In this document: positions 17,327 to 32,558 of the stretch, in pieces
How the letters are laid out: every line of letters begins with the position of its first letter
Position numbering within the stretch: the first letter of the stretch is position 1
NCBI RefSeq assembly: GCF_001623525.1
Contig: NZ_CP015225.1
Coordinates: forward strand, 310,001-374,000
DNA length: 64,000 bases
Direction of reading: 5' to 3'
DNA from: Pseudomonas fluorescens
GTDB lineage: Bacteria > Pseudomonadota > Gammaproteobacteria > Pseudomonadales > Pseudomonadaceae
The notes under the pieces: generated by a model
What the model saw: only the letters and a program-made list of their open reading frames with translations
The model's database searches: none
Told to the model about the DNA's origin: nothing
Position numbers and translations under genes: made by a program

Positions 17327-17887
17327 GTGGGAAAGCTAACGCGTCACCATTGGATCGCGGCTGGTTTTGAGGCCCTCGACCAAATAGGGCATACCGGCGT
17401 TTCGGCCGAGAGTCTATCGCGCCGATTGAATGTGACCCGCGGATCGTTCTATCACCATTTCCGCAATCGCGAAGATTTTGTCCGCACCTTGCTGGCCGCT
17501 TGGGAAGAAGACTACACAGAGCGCATGCTCGCTTATGCGGGGCAGGGCAGTAGCGCGGGTGAAATCCTGAAACGCTATTTGAGTATTGCCGCTGAGAAAC
17601 AGCCGGGGCGGGAAGTTTCCATCCGCGCCTGGTCGCTGCACGATCCGTTGGTAGGCGAGTTTCAGCAGCGTGTTGACACAAGAAGACTGGACTTCGCGAT
17701 ACGGACGTGCCGCCGCTTGGTCCATATGCCAGGCGAAGCAGAAGTGATAGGTCAGATGGCCCATCTGTGCCTGATTGGTGGTCAACAGGCAGGACTGCGG
17801 CGTGATGCCGCTCGCTTCAACCGTTTCCTGCATGGCGCCTTTTCACTTTTCGAAAGGGCGCTTCCACCGTGGCGGGCTGGGTCATGA
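17327..17887 (+). CDS. TetR family transcriptional regulator
   Basis: This 186-residue regulator uses a GTG start with GGGAGCG upstream. The TetR HTH spans about 5-52 (ALDQIGHTGVSAESLSRRLNVTRGSFYHHFRNREDF). The C-terminal ligand domain is poorly conserved but has a LCLIGGQQAGLRRDAARF helix typical of this subgroup. It is divergent from the DJ-1/DUF2867/oxidoreductase genes, which it probably represses through the inverted repeat in the gap. The inducer is unknown. The gene precedes the strong nuo terminator on the opposite strand. Confidence 0.9.
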   Translation: MGKLTRHHWIAAGFEALDQIGHTGVSAESLSRRLNVTRGSFYHHFRNREDFVRTLLAAWEEDYTERMLAYAGQGSSAGEILKRYLSIAAEKQPGREVSIRAWSLHDPLVGEFQQRVDTRRLDFAIRTCRRLVHMPGEAEVIGQMAHLCLIGGQQAGLRRDAARFNRFLHGAFSLFERALPPWRAGS

Positions 17888-17979
17888 GCTAAATCGGGCA
17901 ACTGAATAAATAGCATTCCAGTGCTAGCGCCCATGCCACTGGCCTGCGGCACTAAAGGGTGTTTCCCTTGCGCAAAAAA

Positions 17980-18004
17980 AAACGGCACCCCAAAGGTGCC
18001 GTTT
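17980..18004 (-). terminator. Rho-independent terminator of the nuo operon
   Basis: A perfect 10-base stem AAACGGCACC / GGTGCCGTTT with a 5-base loop lies 29 bases beyond the nuoN stop. On the minus strand it is followed by a run of nine or more U. It may also stop the convergent TetR transcript. Confidence 0.92.
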
Positions 18005-18032
18005 CTGTTTTCTACGAGCTACCGCTACGCGA

Positions 18033-19496
18033 TCAGCCGGTCAAGCCAGCCTGCTGAACCAGGGTCAGCAACGGCTGCGGGTACACGCCGAGGAAGAACG
18101 CCAGTACGGCGATGGCCAGCAGCATCACGCCGCCTGCCTTCTGTTCCCAGTGCAGCTCGGCGTCGTGGCGACGCAGGTTCGGTTCCATCAGGTACAGGGT
18201 GACCATGACGCGCAGGTAGTAGAACACGCCGATGGCACTGCCCAGCACCAGGGAGCCGACCAGCCACCATTGGTGAGCCTCGACGCCAGTGGCGATGATG
18301 TAGAACTTGCCGATGAAGCCGGCGGTCAGCGGGATGCCGGCCAGGGACAGCATCATCACCGTCAGCACGGCGGTCAGGTACGGACGGCGCCAGAACAGGC
18401 CACGGTATTCGTACAGGGCGTCGGCGTCGCGGCCGTTGTACGGAGAGGACATCAGGGTGATCACGCCGAAGGCGCCGAGGCTGGTGATCACGTAGGTGAC
18501 CAGGTACACGCCGATGGCTTCCACGGCCAGGCCTTTGCTGGCGATCAGGGCGATCAGCAGGTAGCCGAAGTGGGCAATGGACGAGTAACCCAGCAGACGC
18601 TTGAGGTTGCTCTGGGTCAGTGCCAGCAGGTTACCGAACAGGATCGACGCGATGGCGATGATGGTCAGCACGTTGCTCAGTACACCGCTGCTGGCCACGG
18701 GCGAGATCTGGAACAGCCGCACCATCACCGCGAACACCGCGACTTTCGACGCGGTGGCCAGGAACGCCGCCACTGGCGCCGGGGCGCCTTCGTAGACGTC
18801 CGGGGTCCAGAGATGGAACGGTACCAGCGACAGCTTGAACGCCAGGCCGATCAGCATCATGCCCAGGCCCAGTTGCGCGATCGGGCTAGGCAGGCCGGTG
18901 GCCGCCAGGGCCTGGCCGATGCCGACGAAGCTCAGGGTGCCGGCTTCGGCATAGAGCAGGGCCATGCCGAACAACAGGAACGCGGAACCGGCCGCCGACA
19001 GCACCATGTACTTGATGCCGGCTTCCAGGGAGCGCTTGTTGAAGAAGGCGTAGGCCACCAGGCCGTAGACCGGTACCGACAGCAGTTCCAGGCCGATGAA
19101 CAGGCTGGCCAGGTGCTGCGCGCTGACCAGGACCAGGCCACCGGCGGCGGCCATCAGGATCAGCAGGTACAGTTCTTCGCGGTTGCCCGGGTAACCCGAA
19201 CCGCCATCGCCGAGGTAGGCGTGGGCGAGGGTAACGCAGGCCAGGGTGGCGACCAGGATCAGCGCCATGTACAGGCAGGCGAAGCTGTCGATCTGCATCA
19301 GCGGGGTGACCGCCAGGGGCGCGACTTTCAGGGCCGGCAAGATCGACAGCAAGGCCAGGTTCAGCCCCGCCACCGACAGCAGGAAGGTCTGTGAGTGATT
19401 GCGCCGCCAGGCGATCGCCAGCATCACCACGATGATCGTGGCGCTGGTGATCAACAGCGGCGCAAGCGCGATAAAGTGTTGAATCGTGAATTCCAT
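18033..19496 (-). CDS. nuoN: NADH-quinone oxidoreductase subunit N
   Basis: This 487-residue polytopic subunit of complex I is one of three antiporter-like proton-pumping subunits (with NuoL and NuoM). About 14 hydrophobic helices are visible, and the proton-channel segment [34 protein letters not shown] contains the conserved Lys and the HxWxPDVYEG signature. The ATG at 19496 starts [13 protein letters not shown]; sequence upstream in the same frame is non-homologous. It is the last gene of the 13-gene nuo operon, seven bases after nuoM, and is followed by the terminator. Confidence 0.97.
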   Translation of the reverse strand: MEFTIQHFIALAPLLITSATIIVVMLAIAWRRNHSQTFLLSVAGLNLALLSILPALKVAPLAVTPLMQIDSFACLYMALILVATLACVTLAHAYLGDGGSGYPGNREELYLLILMAAAGGLVLVSAQHLASLFIGLELLSVPVYGLVAYAFFNKRSLEAGIKYMVLSAAGSAFLLFGMALLYAEAGTLSFVGIGQALAATGLPSPIAQLGLGMMLIGLAFKLSLVPFHLWTPDVYEGAPAPVAAFLATASKVAVFAVMVRLFQISPVASSGVLSNVLTIIAIASILFGNLLALTQSNLKRLLGYSSIAHFGYLLIALIASKGLAVEAIGVYLVTYVITSLGAFGVITLMSSPYNGRDADALYEYRGLFWRRPYLTAVLTVMMLSLAGIPLTAGFIGKFYIIATGVEAHQWWLVGSLVLGSAIGVFYYLRVMVTLYLMEPNLRRHDAELHWEQKAGGVMLLAIAVLAFFLGVYPQPLLTLVQQAGLTG

Positions 19497-19503
19497 AGCG
19501 CTC

Positions 19504-21036
19504 TTACCGGGCCGAAGCGAGTTGAGAGAAGGCGGTGCCGAGCCACTGCTGCACGCCATGCATCGTGGCGGCAGAGGTGTCGAGGAACGGTTGCGGGGAA
19601 ACGCCGAGGTAAACCAGCAGCACCGCAAGGCCGAGCACCATGATCAGTTCGCGACCGTCCATGCCGCGCAGCACTTCGTCCGACTTGGACGGGCCGAAGT
19701 AGGCGCGGTGGATCATGATCAGCGAGTAGACCGAACCGAACACCAGGCCGGAAGTCGCAATGGCGGTGATCCATGGCGAACTGACGAACGAGCCGATCAG
19801 GATCAGGAACTCGCCAACGAAGTTACCGGTGCCCGGCAAACCCAGGGACGCGGCCGCGAAGAACAGGCTGATGGCCGGCAGGTAGGCGATGCGCGACCAG
19901 ATGCCGCCCATCTCACGCATGTCCCGGGTGTGCAGGCGTTCGTACAGCTGGCCGCTGAGGATAAACAGCGCCGCCGCCGACAGGCCGTGAGCCAGCATCT
20001 GGATCACCGCGCCTTGCAGGGCGAGCTGGCTGCCGGAGTAGATCCCGATCAGCACGAAGCCCATGTGCGAAACGCTGGAGAACGCGATCAGGCGCTTGAT
20101 GTCGGTCTGGGCGAACGCCAGGAACGCACCGTAGAAAATCCCGATCAGGCCCAGGGTCATGGCGATCGGCGCGAACTCCGCCGAGGCATTGGGGAACAGC
20201 GGCAGGGCAAAGCGCAGCAGGCCGTAGGCCGCGGTCTTGAGCAAGATACCGGCCAGGTCCACGGAACCGGCGGTCGGCGCCTGGGCGTGGGCGTCCGGTA
20301 GCCAGGAGTGGAACGGCACCACCGGCAGCTTCACCGCGAAGGCGATGAAGAAGCCGAGCATCAGCACGTACTCGGTGGTCTTGGACATCTGCACTTTCAA
20401 CAGGTCGGCGTAATTGAAGGTAATCACGCCGGTGTTGTTGAAGTTGACCAGTACCAGGCCAAGGATCGCCACCAACATGATCAGGCCGGAAGCCTGGGTG
20501 AAGATGAAGAACTTGGTCGCCGCGTAGATCCGGGTTTTCTTGCCGTCCGAAGAACTGTGACCCCAGAGCGCGATGAGGAAGTACATCGGCACCAGCATCA
20601 TTTCCCAGAAGAAGAAGAACATGAACAGGTCCAGCGCCAGGAACACGCCGATGACGCCGCCCAGGATCCACATCAGGTTCAGGTGGAAGAAACCCACGTG
20701 ACGCTGGATCTCTTTCCAGGAGCAGAGTACCGAGAGGATACCCAGCAGGCCGGTCAGCAGGATCATCAGCAGCGACAGGCCGTCGAGGGCCAGGTGCACG
20801 CTGATGCCGAAGCGTTCGATCCAGATGTGCTTGAATTCAAGCGCCCAGGTCGGATCGGCGCCAGGGGCCGGAGCAAATGAATAGTCGCCGGTCGCCCACA
20901 GCCAGAGGCCGAGCGCGAGTTCCAGGGACATGGTCAGCAGCGCAATCCAGCGCGGGAGCGTGGAGCTGGAGCGCTCCGCGATCCAGCACAGCAGGCCGCC
21001 GATGAAGGGGATCAGGATTAGCCAGGGCAGAATCAT
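19504..21036 (-). CDS. nuoM: NADH-quinone oxidoreductase subunit M
   Basis: This 510-residue antiporter-like inner-membrane subunit of complex I has the conserved Glu/Lys proton-path segments, such as [17 protein letters not shown] and [22 protein letters not shown]. It has about 14 transmembrane helices. It lies between nuoL (39-base gap) and nuoN (seven-base gap) in the operon. Length is close to E. coli NuoM (509). Confidence 0.97.
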   Translation of the reverse strand: MILPWLILIPFIGGLLCWIAERSSSTLPRWIALLTMSLELALGLWLWATGDYSFAPAPGADPTWALEFKHIWIERFGISVHLALDGLSLLMILLTGLLGILSVLCSWKEIQRHVGFFHLNLMWILGGVIGVFLALDLFMFFFFWEMMLVPMYFLIALWGHSSSDGKKTRIYAATKFFIFTQASGLIMLVAILGLVLVNFNNTGVITFNYADLLKVQMSKTTEYVLMLGFFIAFAVKLPVVPFHSWLPDAHAQAPTAGSVDLAGILLKTAAYGLLRFALPLFPNASAEFAPIAMTLGLIGIFYGAFLAFAQTDIKRLIAFSSVSHMGFVLIGIYSGSQLALQGAVIQMLAHGLSAAALFILSGQLYERLHTRDMREMGGIWSRIAYLPAISLFFAAASLGLPGTGNFVGEFLILIGSFVSSPWITAIATSGLVFGSVYSLIMIHRAYFGPSKSDEVLRGMDGRELIMVLGLAVLLVYLGVSPQPFLDTSAATMHGVQQWLGTAFSQLASAR

Positions 21037-21075
21037 GACGGGCTCGTTTCCTTTCGCAAGTTCGCAAGGTTCATA

Positions 21076-22925
<1,850 letters not shown>

Positions 22926-22929
<4 letters not shown>

Positions 22930-23234
22930 CCGCGCATCTCGCTGGCAGCGTCGATATCGAGAGTGTGGAAGCGGCGGTACAGCTGCAACAGGATCGCCAG
23001 GCCGATACTGGCCTCGGCGGCTGCCAGGCTGATCACCAGGATGAACATGATCTGTCCATCCGGCTGCGCCCAGCGAGCGCCCGCGACGATGAAGGCCAGG
23101 GCGGAGGCATTCATCATGACCTCCAGGCTCATCAGCACGAACAGAATGTTGCGGCGGACCATCAGGCCAACCAGACCGAGGCAGAACAGGATGCCGGCAA
23201 CCGCCAGACCATGCTCGAGAGGGATAGCAGGCAT
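22926..23234 (-). CDS. nuoK: NADH-quinone oxidoreductase subunit K
   Basis: This 102-residue subunit has three transmembrane helices and the conserved Glu residues of the proton path ([15 protein letters not shown] and [13 protein letters not shown]). The ATG at 23234 ([14 protein letters not shown]) is chosen from the family's usual 100-102 residue length. It is preceded by nuoJ with a four-base gap and overlaps nuoL by four bases. Confidence 0.96.
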
Positions 23235-23238
23235 GTGA

Positions 23239-23739
23239 TTACTCCTTCGCCTCGTTACGGCCCAAATGGAACGCTGTGACGGCTGCGGCAAGCAGCAGCA
23301 TCGAGGCGAGTTCGACCACCAGCAGGTACGGACCGAACAGGCTGATGCCCACGGCCTTGGCACCTACGGTGGTGTGGCCGATGGCCTGGCCGCTCTGGTG
23401 AGCGAACAGCACATACAGCAGTTCACCCAGCAGCAGGGCGGACAGGATCACCGGCCCCGCCCAGATACCGGGCTTGAGCCAGGAGCGTTCCTGCTGGACC
23501 GCGGCCGGGCCAAGGTTGAGCATCATCACCACGAACACGAACAGCACCATGATGGCGCCGGCGTAGGCGATCACTTCCAGCGCACCGGCGAACGGTGCAC
23601 CGAGGGCGAAGAAGGTCATGGCCACGGCGATCAGCGAAATGATCAGGTAGAGCAGGGCATGGATGGGATTGGTGTTGGTGACCACACGAAGCGTGGACAC
23701 CACCGCGATACCCGATGCGAAATAGAAAGCGAATTCCAT
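23239..23739 (-). CDS. nuoJ: NADH-quinone oxidoreductase subunit J
   Basis: This 166-residue membrane subunit of complex I has five hydrophobic helices. The third helix contains the conserved [20 protein letters not shown] segment, which rotates during turnover in structural studies. It is nine bases downstream of nuoI and four upstream of nuoK. Confidence 0.96.
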
Positions 23740-23748
23740 CTTTCTTCC

Positions 23749-24297
23749 TTAAGGCAGCAAGCTCTTCACGTTGATCGGTTCGGCTTCGTTCTGCGCGGCG
23801 CCTTTTGGCTTACCGGCAATGGCCATACCTGCAACACGATAGAAGTTGTAATCAGGGTTTTTACCGGGACCGGAAATCAGCAGATCTTCTTTCTCGTACA
23901 CCAGGTCCTGACGTTTGAACTCGGCCATTTCGAAATCCGGTGTGAGCTGGATCGCGGTGGTCGGGCACGCTTCCTCGCAGAGGCCGCAGAAAATGCAGCG
24001 CGAGAAGTTGATGCGGAAGAAGTCCGGGTACCAGCGACCGTCTTCGGTTTCAGCTTTCTGCAGCGAGATGCAACCTACCGGGCACGCCACGGCGCACAGG
24101 TTGCAGGCCACGCAGCGTTCCTCGCCGTCGGGGTCGCGGGTCAGGACGATGCGGCCGCGATAGCGCGGCGCCAGGTAGACCGGCTCTTCCGGGTATTGCA
24201 GGGTGTCACGCTTGCGGAAGCCATGGCCGAAGATCATGACCAGGCTTCGCAGTTGGGTACCAGTACCCTTAACGATGTCGCCAATATATTTGAACAT
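23749..24297 (-). CDS. nuoI: NADH-quinone oxidoreductase subunit I (2x [4Fe-4S])
   Basis: This 182-residue peripheral-arm subunit has two ferredoxin-type cluster motifs, [15 protein letters not shown] and [15 protein letters not shown], which hold clusters N6a and N6b. They relay electrons toward NuoB and quinone. There is no transmembrane helix; the N-terminus probably sits on the membrane. It is 11 bases downstream of nuoH. Confidence 0.97.
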   Translation of the reverse strand: MFKYIGDIVKGTGTQLRSLVMIFGHGFRKRDTLQYPEEPVYLAPRYRGRIVLTRDPDGEERCVACNLCAVACPVGCISLQKAETEDGRWYPDFFRINFSRCIFCGLCEEACPTTAIQLTPDFEMAEFKRQDLVYEKEDLLISGPGKNPDYNFYRVAGMAIAGKPKGAAQNEAEPINVKSLLP

Positions 24298-24308
24298 GGG
24301 TCAAATCC

Positions 24309-25316
24309 TCACTGAACCGCGGCCGCAGGCGCGTTCATCAAAACGATCGCAGCGGTCACCAGCATGTTGATCAGGGTCAGCGGCAGGCAGAATTTCCAGC
24401 TGAAGTCCATCACCTGGTCGTAGCGTGGGCGCGGGATCGAGGCGCGCAGCAGGACGAACAGCATGATGAAGAACGCGGTCTTCAGCGCAAACCAGACGAA
24501 GGACAGTTGCGGCAGGATGCCGAACGGGCCGTGCCAGCCACCGAAGAACAGCGTCACCAGCAGCGCCGAGATCAGGATGATGCCGATGTATTCACCAACG
24601 AAGAACATGCCCCATTTCATGCCGGCATATTCAATGTGGTAACCGTCGGCGAGTTCCTGCTCCGCTTCCGGCTGGTCGAAGGGGTGACGGTGAGTCACGG
24701 CCACGCCAGCGATGAAGAAAGTACAGAAACCGAAGAACTGCGGAATGATGAACCACAGGTTCTGGGCCTGGTACTCGACGATGTCGCGCATGTTGAACGA
24801 GCCGGCCTGGATCACGATGCCCATGAGCGACAGGCCCATGAACACTTCGTAGGACACGGTCTGGGCCGAGGCCCGCAGGCTGCCCAGCAGGGCGAACTTG
24901 TTGTTGCTCGACCAACCGGCGAACAGCACCGCATACACCGACAGGCCAGCCATGGCGAAGAAGAACAGCAGGCCGATGTTCAGGTCCGCCACGCCCCAGG
25001 TCGGGGTGATCGGGATGATCGCGAAGGCGATCAGCAAGGCGCTCATGGCCACGACCGGTGCCAGGGTGAAGATCACCTTGTCGGCGAACGGCGGCGTCCA
25101 GTCTTCCTTGAAGAACATCTTGATCATGTCGGCGGCGATCTGGAACATGCCGAACGGGCCGACACGGTTCGGACCGTAGCGGTCCTGCCACCAGCCCAGC
25201 AGGCGACGCTCGACGAAGCTCAGCAGGGCGCCGCAGACCACCACGGCCAGCAGGATCACGATGGCCTTGAGAACCGTCAGGATCACGGCGATCACTTCGG
25301 GGGTGAACCAGCTCAT
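24309..25316 (-). CDS. nuoH: NADH-quinone oxidoreductase subunit H
   Basis: This 335-residue membrane subunit with eight or nine helices forms the quinone chamber with NuoB and NuoD. Conserved segments include [21 protein letters not shown] and the Glu-rich cytoplasmic loop [19 protein letters not shown]. The start overlaps the nuoG stop by four bases (ATGA). Length fits the family. Confidence 0.97.
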   Translation of the reverse strand: MSWFTPEVIAVILTVLKAIVILLAVVVCGALLSFVERRLLGWWQDRYGPNRVGPFGMFQIAADMIKMFFKEDWTPPFADKVIFTLAPVVAMSALLIAFAIIPITPTWGVADLNIGLLFFFAMAGLSVYAVLFAGWSSNNKFALLGSLRASAQTVSYEVFMGLSLMGIVIQAGSFNMRDIVEYQAQNLWFIIPQFFGFCTFFIAGVAVTHRHPFDQPEAEQELADGYHIEYAGMKWGMFFVGEYIGIILISALLVTLFFGGWHGPFGILPQLSFVWFALKTAFFIMLFVLLRASIPRPRYDQVMDFSWKFCLPLTLINMLVTAAIVLMNAPAAAVQ

Positions 25317-28027
25317 TGCGCTGCCTCCTGCAGACCGTCGACGGTTTTGCCGAATACGGCTGGCGGAATGCCCGCCAGGCCGGCCGGCAGGGCCACCAGG
25401 CCGGCGCCCAGTTCTTCATTGATGCGCAGCGGCAGACGCAGGGTCTGGCCGGCCACGTTCAGGCTCAACAGGGCCCCGTCGTTGACGCCCAGGCGATCGG
25501 CTTCGGACTTGGCCAGCGCCACGTAGGCGGCTGGGATGCGTTCCTGCACCGGAGCGGCCTTGGAAGAGTTCTCTTCGCTGCCGAACAGGTGATGGAACGG
25601 CACGACCTGCCAGGTGCCCGGCGCCGGGTTGAAGGCGCGCGGCACGCTGGCGAACCAGCTGAGGCCATCGCCCTGGCTTTCGATCAGGCGGGTGCCCGGG
25701 TCGCCGGCACGCAGGTGACCGCCGACTTCGTCCTGGAACTTGTTCCACGCTTGCGGCGAGTTCCAGCCCGGCGACCAGGCGAACGGCACCTGGGAACGCG
25801 GTTCGGTCGAGCCCGAGTAGCCTTCCATGGAGAACGAGAACGCAGTGTCGTTGTCCTGGGAAGTGCGCGGTTCGTGAACGCTGATGTCGGCGCGCATGGC
25901 GGTGCGACCGGAGTAGCGCAGCGGTTCGCGCGCCAGCTTCAGGCCTTTGATGCGGAACGAGGCGGACGGTGCGGCGTCGACAATGGCGGCCAGTTGCGGG
26001 CTGCTCGAAGCGACGGCGGCGGTGACGTGGTCCAGTTGCGTCCAGTCGATCGGCTGGTCCAGCAGGGTGGCGCGCAGGGCATGCAGCCAGCGCCAGCCTT
26101 CGTGTACGAGGATGCTGGCGTCCAGGTATTGCGGGTCGAAAACCTGGAAGAAGCGCTGGGCGCGACCTTCCTGGCTGACCAGTGTACCGTCGCCTTCGGC
26201 GAAGCTCGCCGCCGGCAGCACCAGGTTGGCGCGGTCGATGGTGGCGGTTTTCTGATGGTCGGCGACGATCAGCACTTTCGCGGCGTTCAGGGCGGCGTCT
26301 ACGCGGGCCTTGTCGGTGCGGGTGTAGAGGTCGTTTTCCAGCACTACGATGGCGTCGGCGCTGCCGTCGATCACCGCTTGCAGGGCGGCGTCCACCGATT
26401 CGCCACCGAGCATGGCCAGGCCGAGGCTGTTGGCCTCCGGCACGATCAGGCTGATGGAACCGTTCTTCTCGCGCAGCTTCAGGGCCTTGGCGATGTTGGC
26501 GGCGGCTTCGATCAGCGCCTTGGAGCCCAACGAGGTGCCGGCGATGATCAGTGGGCGCTTGGCGGCCAGCAGGGCGTCGGCGATGCGCTGGGCCAGGGCG
26601 GCCGCTTCGCTGTCCAGGCCTTCGACGGCCGGGGCGCTGGCGTCCAGGGCGTGGGCCACGGCAAAGCCGATACGGGCCAGGTCGTCAGGGGCGGCGTGGA
26701 CGCATTCTTCGGCGACGTCGTCGAGCTTGGTTTCAGCGAGGCTGGCGATGAACAGCGGGTTCAGCGCGTGCTGGCCGATGTTCTTCACGGCGGCGTCGAG
26801 CCATGGCTGGACGCGCATGGCGTCGGCCATGTCTTCGGCCTTGCCCTTGACCGACTGGCGCAGGGCCAGGGCCATGCGGGCGGCGGTCTGGGTCAGGTCT
26901 TCGCCAAGCACGAACACCGCGTCGTGGTCTTCGATGTCACGCATCGTCGGCACGGGCAGCGGGCTGTCCTTGAGCACTTGCAGCACCAGGCGGATGCGTT
27001 CCAGCTCACCGGCTTCGATGCCGCTGTAGAAGTGCTCGGCACCGACCAGTTCACGCAGGGCGTAGTTGCTTTCCAGGCTGGCCCGTGGCGAACCGATGCC
27101 GACGATGTTGCGACCGCGCAGCAGCTCGGCGGCCTTGTCCAGCGCTTCGTCCAGGCTCAGCTTGGCACCGCCCGCCAGCTGCGGTTGGCGTGGGCGATCC
27201 TTGCGGTTGACGTAGCCATAGCCGAAACGGCCACGGTCACACAGGAAGTACTGGTTAACCGAACCGTTGAAGCGGTTTTCGATGCGCCGCAGTTCACCGT
27301 AGCGCTCGCCCGGAGAGATGTTGCAACCGCTGGAGCAGCCATGGCAGATGCTCGGCGAGAACTGCATGTCCCACTTGCGGTTGTAACGCTCGGAGTGGGT
27401 CTTGTCGGTGAACACACCGGTCGGGCAGACCTCGGTGAGGTTGCCGGAGAACTCGCTTTCCAGGGTGCCGTCTTCAACGCGACCGAAATACACGTTGTCG
27501 TGGGCGCCGAATACGCCCAGGTCGGTGCCGCCGGCGTAGTCCTTGTAGAAACGCACGCAACGGTAGCAGGCGATGCAGCGGTTCATCTCGTGGGAGATGA
27601 ACGGACCGAGGTCCTGGTTCTGGTGGGTGCGCTTGGTGAAGCGATAACGGCGCTCGTTGTGGCCGGTCATCACGGTCATGTCTTGCAGATGGCAGTGGCC
27701 GCCTTCCTCACAGACCGGGCAGTCGTGAGGGTGGTTGGTCATCAGCCATTCGACGACGCTGGCGCGAAACACTTTCGCTTCTTCGTCGTCGATGGAGATC
27801 CAGCTGCCGTCGGTGGCGGGGGTCATGCAGGACATGACGATCCGACCACGCTTGTCGTTCTCGTCGGTGTACTGCTTGACCGCGCACTGGCGACAAGCGC
27901 CAACGCTGCCAAGGGCGGGGTGCCAGCAGAAATAAGGAATGTCGAGGCCCAGGGACAGACATGCCTGTAACAGGTTGTCTGCGCCATCGACTTCGAGCTC
28001 TTTGCCGTCTACGTGGATAGTGGCCAT
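25313..28027 (-). CDS. nuoG: NADH-quinone oxidoreductase subunit G
   Basis: This 904-residue peripheral-arm iron-sulfur subunit has the [2Fe-2S] ligands C34, C45, C48 and C67. The His-Cys motif [12 protein letters not shown], the NRCIACYRC cluster and the molybdopterin-domain-associated CHGCSSGCN motif (the off-path N7-type site) follow. The rest is a degenerate molybdopterin oxidoreductase fold. It starts about 137 bases after nuoF, the largest gap within the operon, and that gap contains a strong hairpin. Its stop overlaps nuoH. Confidence 0.97.
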   Translation of the reverse strand: MATIHVDGKELEVDGADNLLQACLSLGLDIPYFCWHPALGSVGACRQCAVKQYTDENDKRGRIVMSCMTPATDGSWISIDDEEAKVFRASVVEWLMTNHPHDCPVCEEGGHCHLQDMTVMTGHNERRYRFTKRTHQNQDLGPFISHEMNRCIACYRCVRFYKDYAGGTDLGVFGAHDNVYFGRVEDGTLESEFSGNLTEVCPTGVFTDKTHSERYNRKWDMQFSPSICHGCSSGCNISPGERYGELRRIENRFNGSVNQYFLCDRGRFGYGYVNRKDRPRQPQLAGGAKLSLDEALDKAAELLRGRNIVGIGSPRASLESNYALRELVGAEHFYSGIEAGELERIRLVLQVLKDSPLPVPTMRDIEDHDAVFVLGEDLTQTAARMALALRQSVKGKAEDMADAMRVQPWLDAAVKNIGQHALNPLFIASLAETKLDDVAEECVHAAPDDLARIGFAVAHALDASAPAVEGLDSEAAALAQRIADALLAAKRPLIIAGTSLGSKALIEAAANIAKALKLREKNGSISLIVPEANSLGLAMLGGESVDAALQAVIDGSADAIVVLENDLYTRTDKARVDAALNAAKVLIVADHQKTATIDRANLVLPAASFAEGDGTLVSQEGRAQRFFQVFDPQYLDASILVHEGWRWLHALRATLLDQPIDWTQLDHVTAAVASSSPQLAAIVDAAPSASFRIKGLKLAREPLRYSGRTAMRADISVHEPRTSQDNDTAFSFSMEGYSGSTEPRSQVPFAWSPGWNSPQAWNKFQDEVGGHLRAGDPGTRLIESQGDGLSWFASVPRAFNPAPGTWQVVPFHHLFGSEENSSKAAPVQERIPAAYVALAKSEADRLGVNDGALLSLNVAGQTLRLPLRINEELGAGLVALPAGLAGIPPAVFGKTVDGLQEAAQ

Positions 28028-28127
28028 GGTTCAAAGTTCTTCGTTGGCCCGGTGTCAGCGGGCGTGGCTAATGGAATCTTGTTATTCGCGTGAATCAACA
28101 CAGCCGTTTACGGCGTCATCACGCGAG

Positions 28128-28155
28128 AAGGCGAAGGGTACGGACCCTTCGCCTT
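28128..28155 (-). promoter_or_regulatory. Intercistronic hairpin between nuoF and nuoG
   Basis: A perfect 12-base stem AAGGCGAAGGGT / ACCCTTCGCCTT with a 4-base loop starts nine bases after the nuoF stop. On the minus (transcribed) strand no U-run follows, so it looks like an mRNA-stabilising or processing hairpin, or a weak attenuator. On the plus strand it has a short T-run and could stop antisense transcripts. Confidence 0.65.
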
Positions 28156-28164
28156 TTTAAGCGT

Positions 28165-29520
28165 TTACGCGCCGACTACGATCGGCTTTGCCAGAGGCGG
28201 GACGACGGCGCTGGTGGGCGCGATGCCGGCTTCGAACTCTGGACGGAAGTATTTGATCGCGCTGCCCAACGGCTCCACGGCACCCGGTGCGTGAGCACAG
28301 AAGGTCTTGCCTGGGCCGAGGAAACCCACCAGACCCAGCAGGGTCTCGATGTCACCGGCCTGGCCTTCGCCGTTTTCAAGGGCCCGCAGCAGCTTGACGC
28401 TCCAGGGCAGGCCATCGCGGCAAGGGGTGCAGAAACCGCACGACTCGCGGGAGAAGAACTCTTCCATGTTGCGCAGCAGCGACACCATGTTGACGCTGTT
28501 GTCCACCGCCATCGCCAGGCCGGTACCCATGCGGGTGCCGACCTTGGCGATGCCGCCGGCGTACATTTGGGCGTCCAGGTGTTCGGGCAACAGGAACCCG
28601 GTACCGGCGCCGCCAGGCTGCCAGCACTTGAGCGTGTAGCCGTCGCGCATGCCGCCGGCGTAGTCTTCGAACAGTTCGCGGCCGGTGACGCCGAACGGCA
28701 GTTCCCACAGGCCAGGGTTCTTGACCTTGCCGGAGAAGCCCATGAGCTTGGTGCCCATGTCTTCGCTGCCGTCACGGGCCAGGGATTTGTACCAGTCCAC
28801 GCCGTCGGCGATGATCGCCGGCACGTTGCACAGGGTCTCGACGTTGTTCACGCAGGTCGGCTTGCCCCACACGCCCACGGCGGCAGGGAAGGGCGGCTTG
28901 GAACGTGGGTTGGCGCGACGGCCTTCCAGGGAGTTGATCAGTGCGGTTTCTTCACCGCAGATATAGCGCCCGGCACCGGTGTGGACGAACAGCTCGAAAT
29001 CGAAGCCGCTGCCCAGGATGTTCTTGCCCAGCAGGCCTGCGGCCTTGGCTTCTTCCACTGCACGGTTCAGGTGCTTGGCGGCGGTGGTGTATTCGCCACG
29101 CAGGAAGATATAGCCACGGTAGGTTTTCAGCGCGCGGGCGCTGATCAGCATGCCTTCGATCAGCAGATGGGGCAGTTGCTCCATCAGCATGCGGTCTTTC
29201 CAGGTGTTGGGCTCCATTTCATCCGCGTTGCACAGCAGGTAGCGGATGTTGATGGATTCGTCCTTGGGCATCAGGCCCCACTTCACGCCGGTGGGGAAGC
29301 CCGCACCGCCACGGCCCTTGAGGCCGGAATCCTTCACGGTCTGGACGATGTCGTCGCCGGCCATGTCGGCGAACGCCTTGCGCGCGGCAGCGTAGCCGTT
29401 CTTGGCCTGGTATTCGTCCAGCCATACCGCTTCGCCGTCGTCACGCAGACGCCAGGTCAGGGGATGGGTTTCGGCCGAACGCTGGATGCGGTTGGCGGGC
29501 CCGAAGGAAGTCAGGGTCAT
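28165..29520 (-). CDS. nuoF: NADH-quinone oxidoreductase subunit F (NADH/FMN)
   Basis: This 451-residue NADH-dehydrogenase subunit carries FMN and a [4Fe-4S] cluster (N3). The NADH/FMN glycine-rich site is [14 protein letters not shown] near 66-79, the acidic and aromatic signature is [19 protein letters not shown], and the cluster ligands lie in [12 protein letters not shown]. The start overlaps the nuoE stop (ATGA). A hairpin follows the stop codon. Confidence 0.97.
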   Translation of the reverse strand: MTLTSFGPANRIQRSAETHPLTWRLRDDGEAVWLDEYQAKNGYAAARKAFADMAGDDIVQTVKDSGLKGRGGAGFPTGVKWGLMPKDESINIRYLLCNADEMEPNTWKDRMLMEQLPHLLIEGMLISARALKTYRGYIFLRGEYTTAAKHLNRAVEEAKAAGLLGKNILGSGFDFELFVHTGAGRYICGEETALINSLEGRRANPRSKPPFPAAVGVWGKPTCVNNVETLCNVPAIIADGVDWYKSLARDGSEDMGTKLMGFSGKVKNPGLWELPFGVTGRELFEDYAGGMRDGYTLKCWQPGGAGTGFLLPEHLDAQMYAGGIAKVGTRMGTGLAMAVDNSVNMVSLLRNMEEFFSRESCGFCTPCRDGLPWSVKLLRALENGEGQAGDIETLLGLVGFLGPGKTFCAHAPGAVEPLGSAIKYFRPEFEAGIAPTSAVVPPLAKPIVVGA

Positions 29521-30014
29521 ACGTAGCCCTCCAGCAGGTTGGCGACACCATCTGGCTTGACGTCACCGAAGGTGTCGTCATCGATCATCAGCGCCGGGGC
29601 CTTGTCGCAGTTACCCAGGCAGCACACTGGCAGCAGGGTGAAGCGACCGTCGGCGGTGGTCTGGCCGAGGCCAATGCCCAGCTTGCTCTGGATCTCGCTG
29701 ACCACCGATTCGTGGCCGCCGATGTAGCAGACCATGCTGTCGCAGACGCGAATGATGTGACGACCAACTGGCTGGCGGAAAATCTGGCTGTAGAAGGTGG
29801 CGACGCCTTCGACGTCGCTGGCCGGGATACCGAGGATCTCGCCGATGGCGTAGAGCGCGCCATCGGGCACCCAGCCACGTTCCTTCTGGACAATCTTCAG
29901 GGCTTCGATCGACGCCGCGCGCGGGTCTTCGTAGTGATGCAGCTCGTGCTCGATGGCCGAGCGCTCGGTTTCGCTCAGGGCGAAACGGTCTGTCTGGATA
30001 AGCGTGCTGTTCAT
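29517..30014 (-). CDS. nuoE: NADH-quinone oxidoreductase subunit E ([2Fe-2S])
   Basis: This 165-residue thioredoxin-like subunit holds cluster N1a through CDSMVC and the later [10 protein letters not shown] pair. It pairs with NuoF in the NADH-oxidising module. It starts two bases after the nuoCD stop and overlaps nuoF, so translation is likely coupled. Confidence 0.97.
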   Translation of the reverse strand: MNSTLIQTDRFALSETERSAIEHELHHYEDPRAASIEALKIVQKERGWVPDGALYAIGEILGIPASDVEGVATFYSQIFRQPVGRHIIRVCDSMVCYIGGHESVVSEIQSKLGIGLGQTTADGRFTLLPVCCLGNCDKAPALMIDDDTFGDVKPDGVANLLEGYV

Positions 30015-30016
30015 GC

Positions 30017-31807
<1,791 letters not shown>

Positions 31808-31873
31808 TTATCGCTTTCGGTCAACGTAAAGAATGAAGCCAGGTTCTCGTTTCTTGTAGGGAACAGAGCTGGA

Positions 31874-32554
31874 TCAGACTTCGTCGGGGCTGCGCAAGTT
31901 GGTGACTGCGATACGCTGTTCGCGGCGCTGTTCCTTTTGCGATGGCATGTCGGCGCGATAGACGCCTTGATCGCCAACGACCCAGGACAGCGGGCGACGC
32001 TCCTGGCCAATCGACTCCTGCAACAGCATTAGGCCTTGCAGGAAAGCTTCAGGGCGAGGCGGGCAGCCGGGCACGTAGACGTCCACGGGCAGGAACTTGT
32101 CCACCCCTTGAACGACGGAGTAGATGTCGTACATGCCACCGGAGTTGGCGCACGAACCCATGGAGATAACCCACTTCGGCTCGAGCATTTGCTCGTAGAG
32201 ACGCTGGATGATCGGCGCCATCTTGATGAAGCAGGTACCGGCGATAACCATGAAATCCGCCTGGCGTGGCGATGCCCGGATCACTTCGGCGCCAAAGCGC
32301 GCGATGTCGTGGGGTGCCGTGAAGGCGGTGGTCATTTCCACGTAGCAGCACGAAAGACCGAAGTTGTACGGCCACAGGGAGTTCTTGCGACCCCAGTTGA
32401 CCGTGCTGTTCAGCACGTCTTCGAGCTTGCCCATGAAGATGTTTTTGTGGACTTGATCTTCTAACGGATCGGCGACGGTTTCCCGTTCGCCAATCGGATA
32501 CTGCTCGTTAGGAGCATCGGGGTCGATCCTGGTGAGATTGTATTGCATTGCCAA
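31874..32554 (-). CDS. nuoB: NADH-quinone oxidoreductase subunit B
   Basis: This 226-residue subunit holds the terminal [4Fe-4S] cluster N2 through the tandem Cys in LSCCYVEM, a later Cys in MGSCANSGG and [11 protein letters not shown]. It hands electrons to ubiquinone at the NuoD/NuoH interface. It starts four bases after the nuoA stop. The length fits Pseudomonas NuoB, with a slightly extended N-terminus relative to E. coli. Confidence 0.97.
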   Translation of the reverse strand: MAMQYNLTRIDPDAPNEQYPIGERETVADPLEDQVHKNIFMGKLEDVLNSTVNWGRKNSLWPYNFGLSCCYVEMTTAFTAPHDIARFGAEVIRASPRQADFMVIAGTCFIKMAPIIQRLYEQMLEPKWVISMGSCANSGGMYDIYSVVQGVDKFLPVDVYVPGCPPRPEAFLQGLMLLQESIGQERRPLSWVVGDQGVYRADMPSQKEQRREQRIAVTNLRSPDEV

Positions 32555-32558
32555 AGCC

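Noticed and set aside
25316..27970. An 884-codon plus-strand open frame opposite nuoG
   Set aside because: Mirror of nuoG codon structure, rich in Gly/Val/Gln/Arg/Ala without motifs. Similar long antisense frames occur opposite nuoL, nuoN, nuoF, nuoCD and idh.
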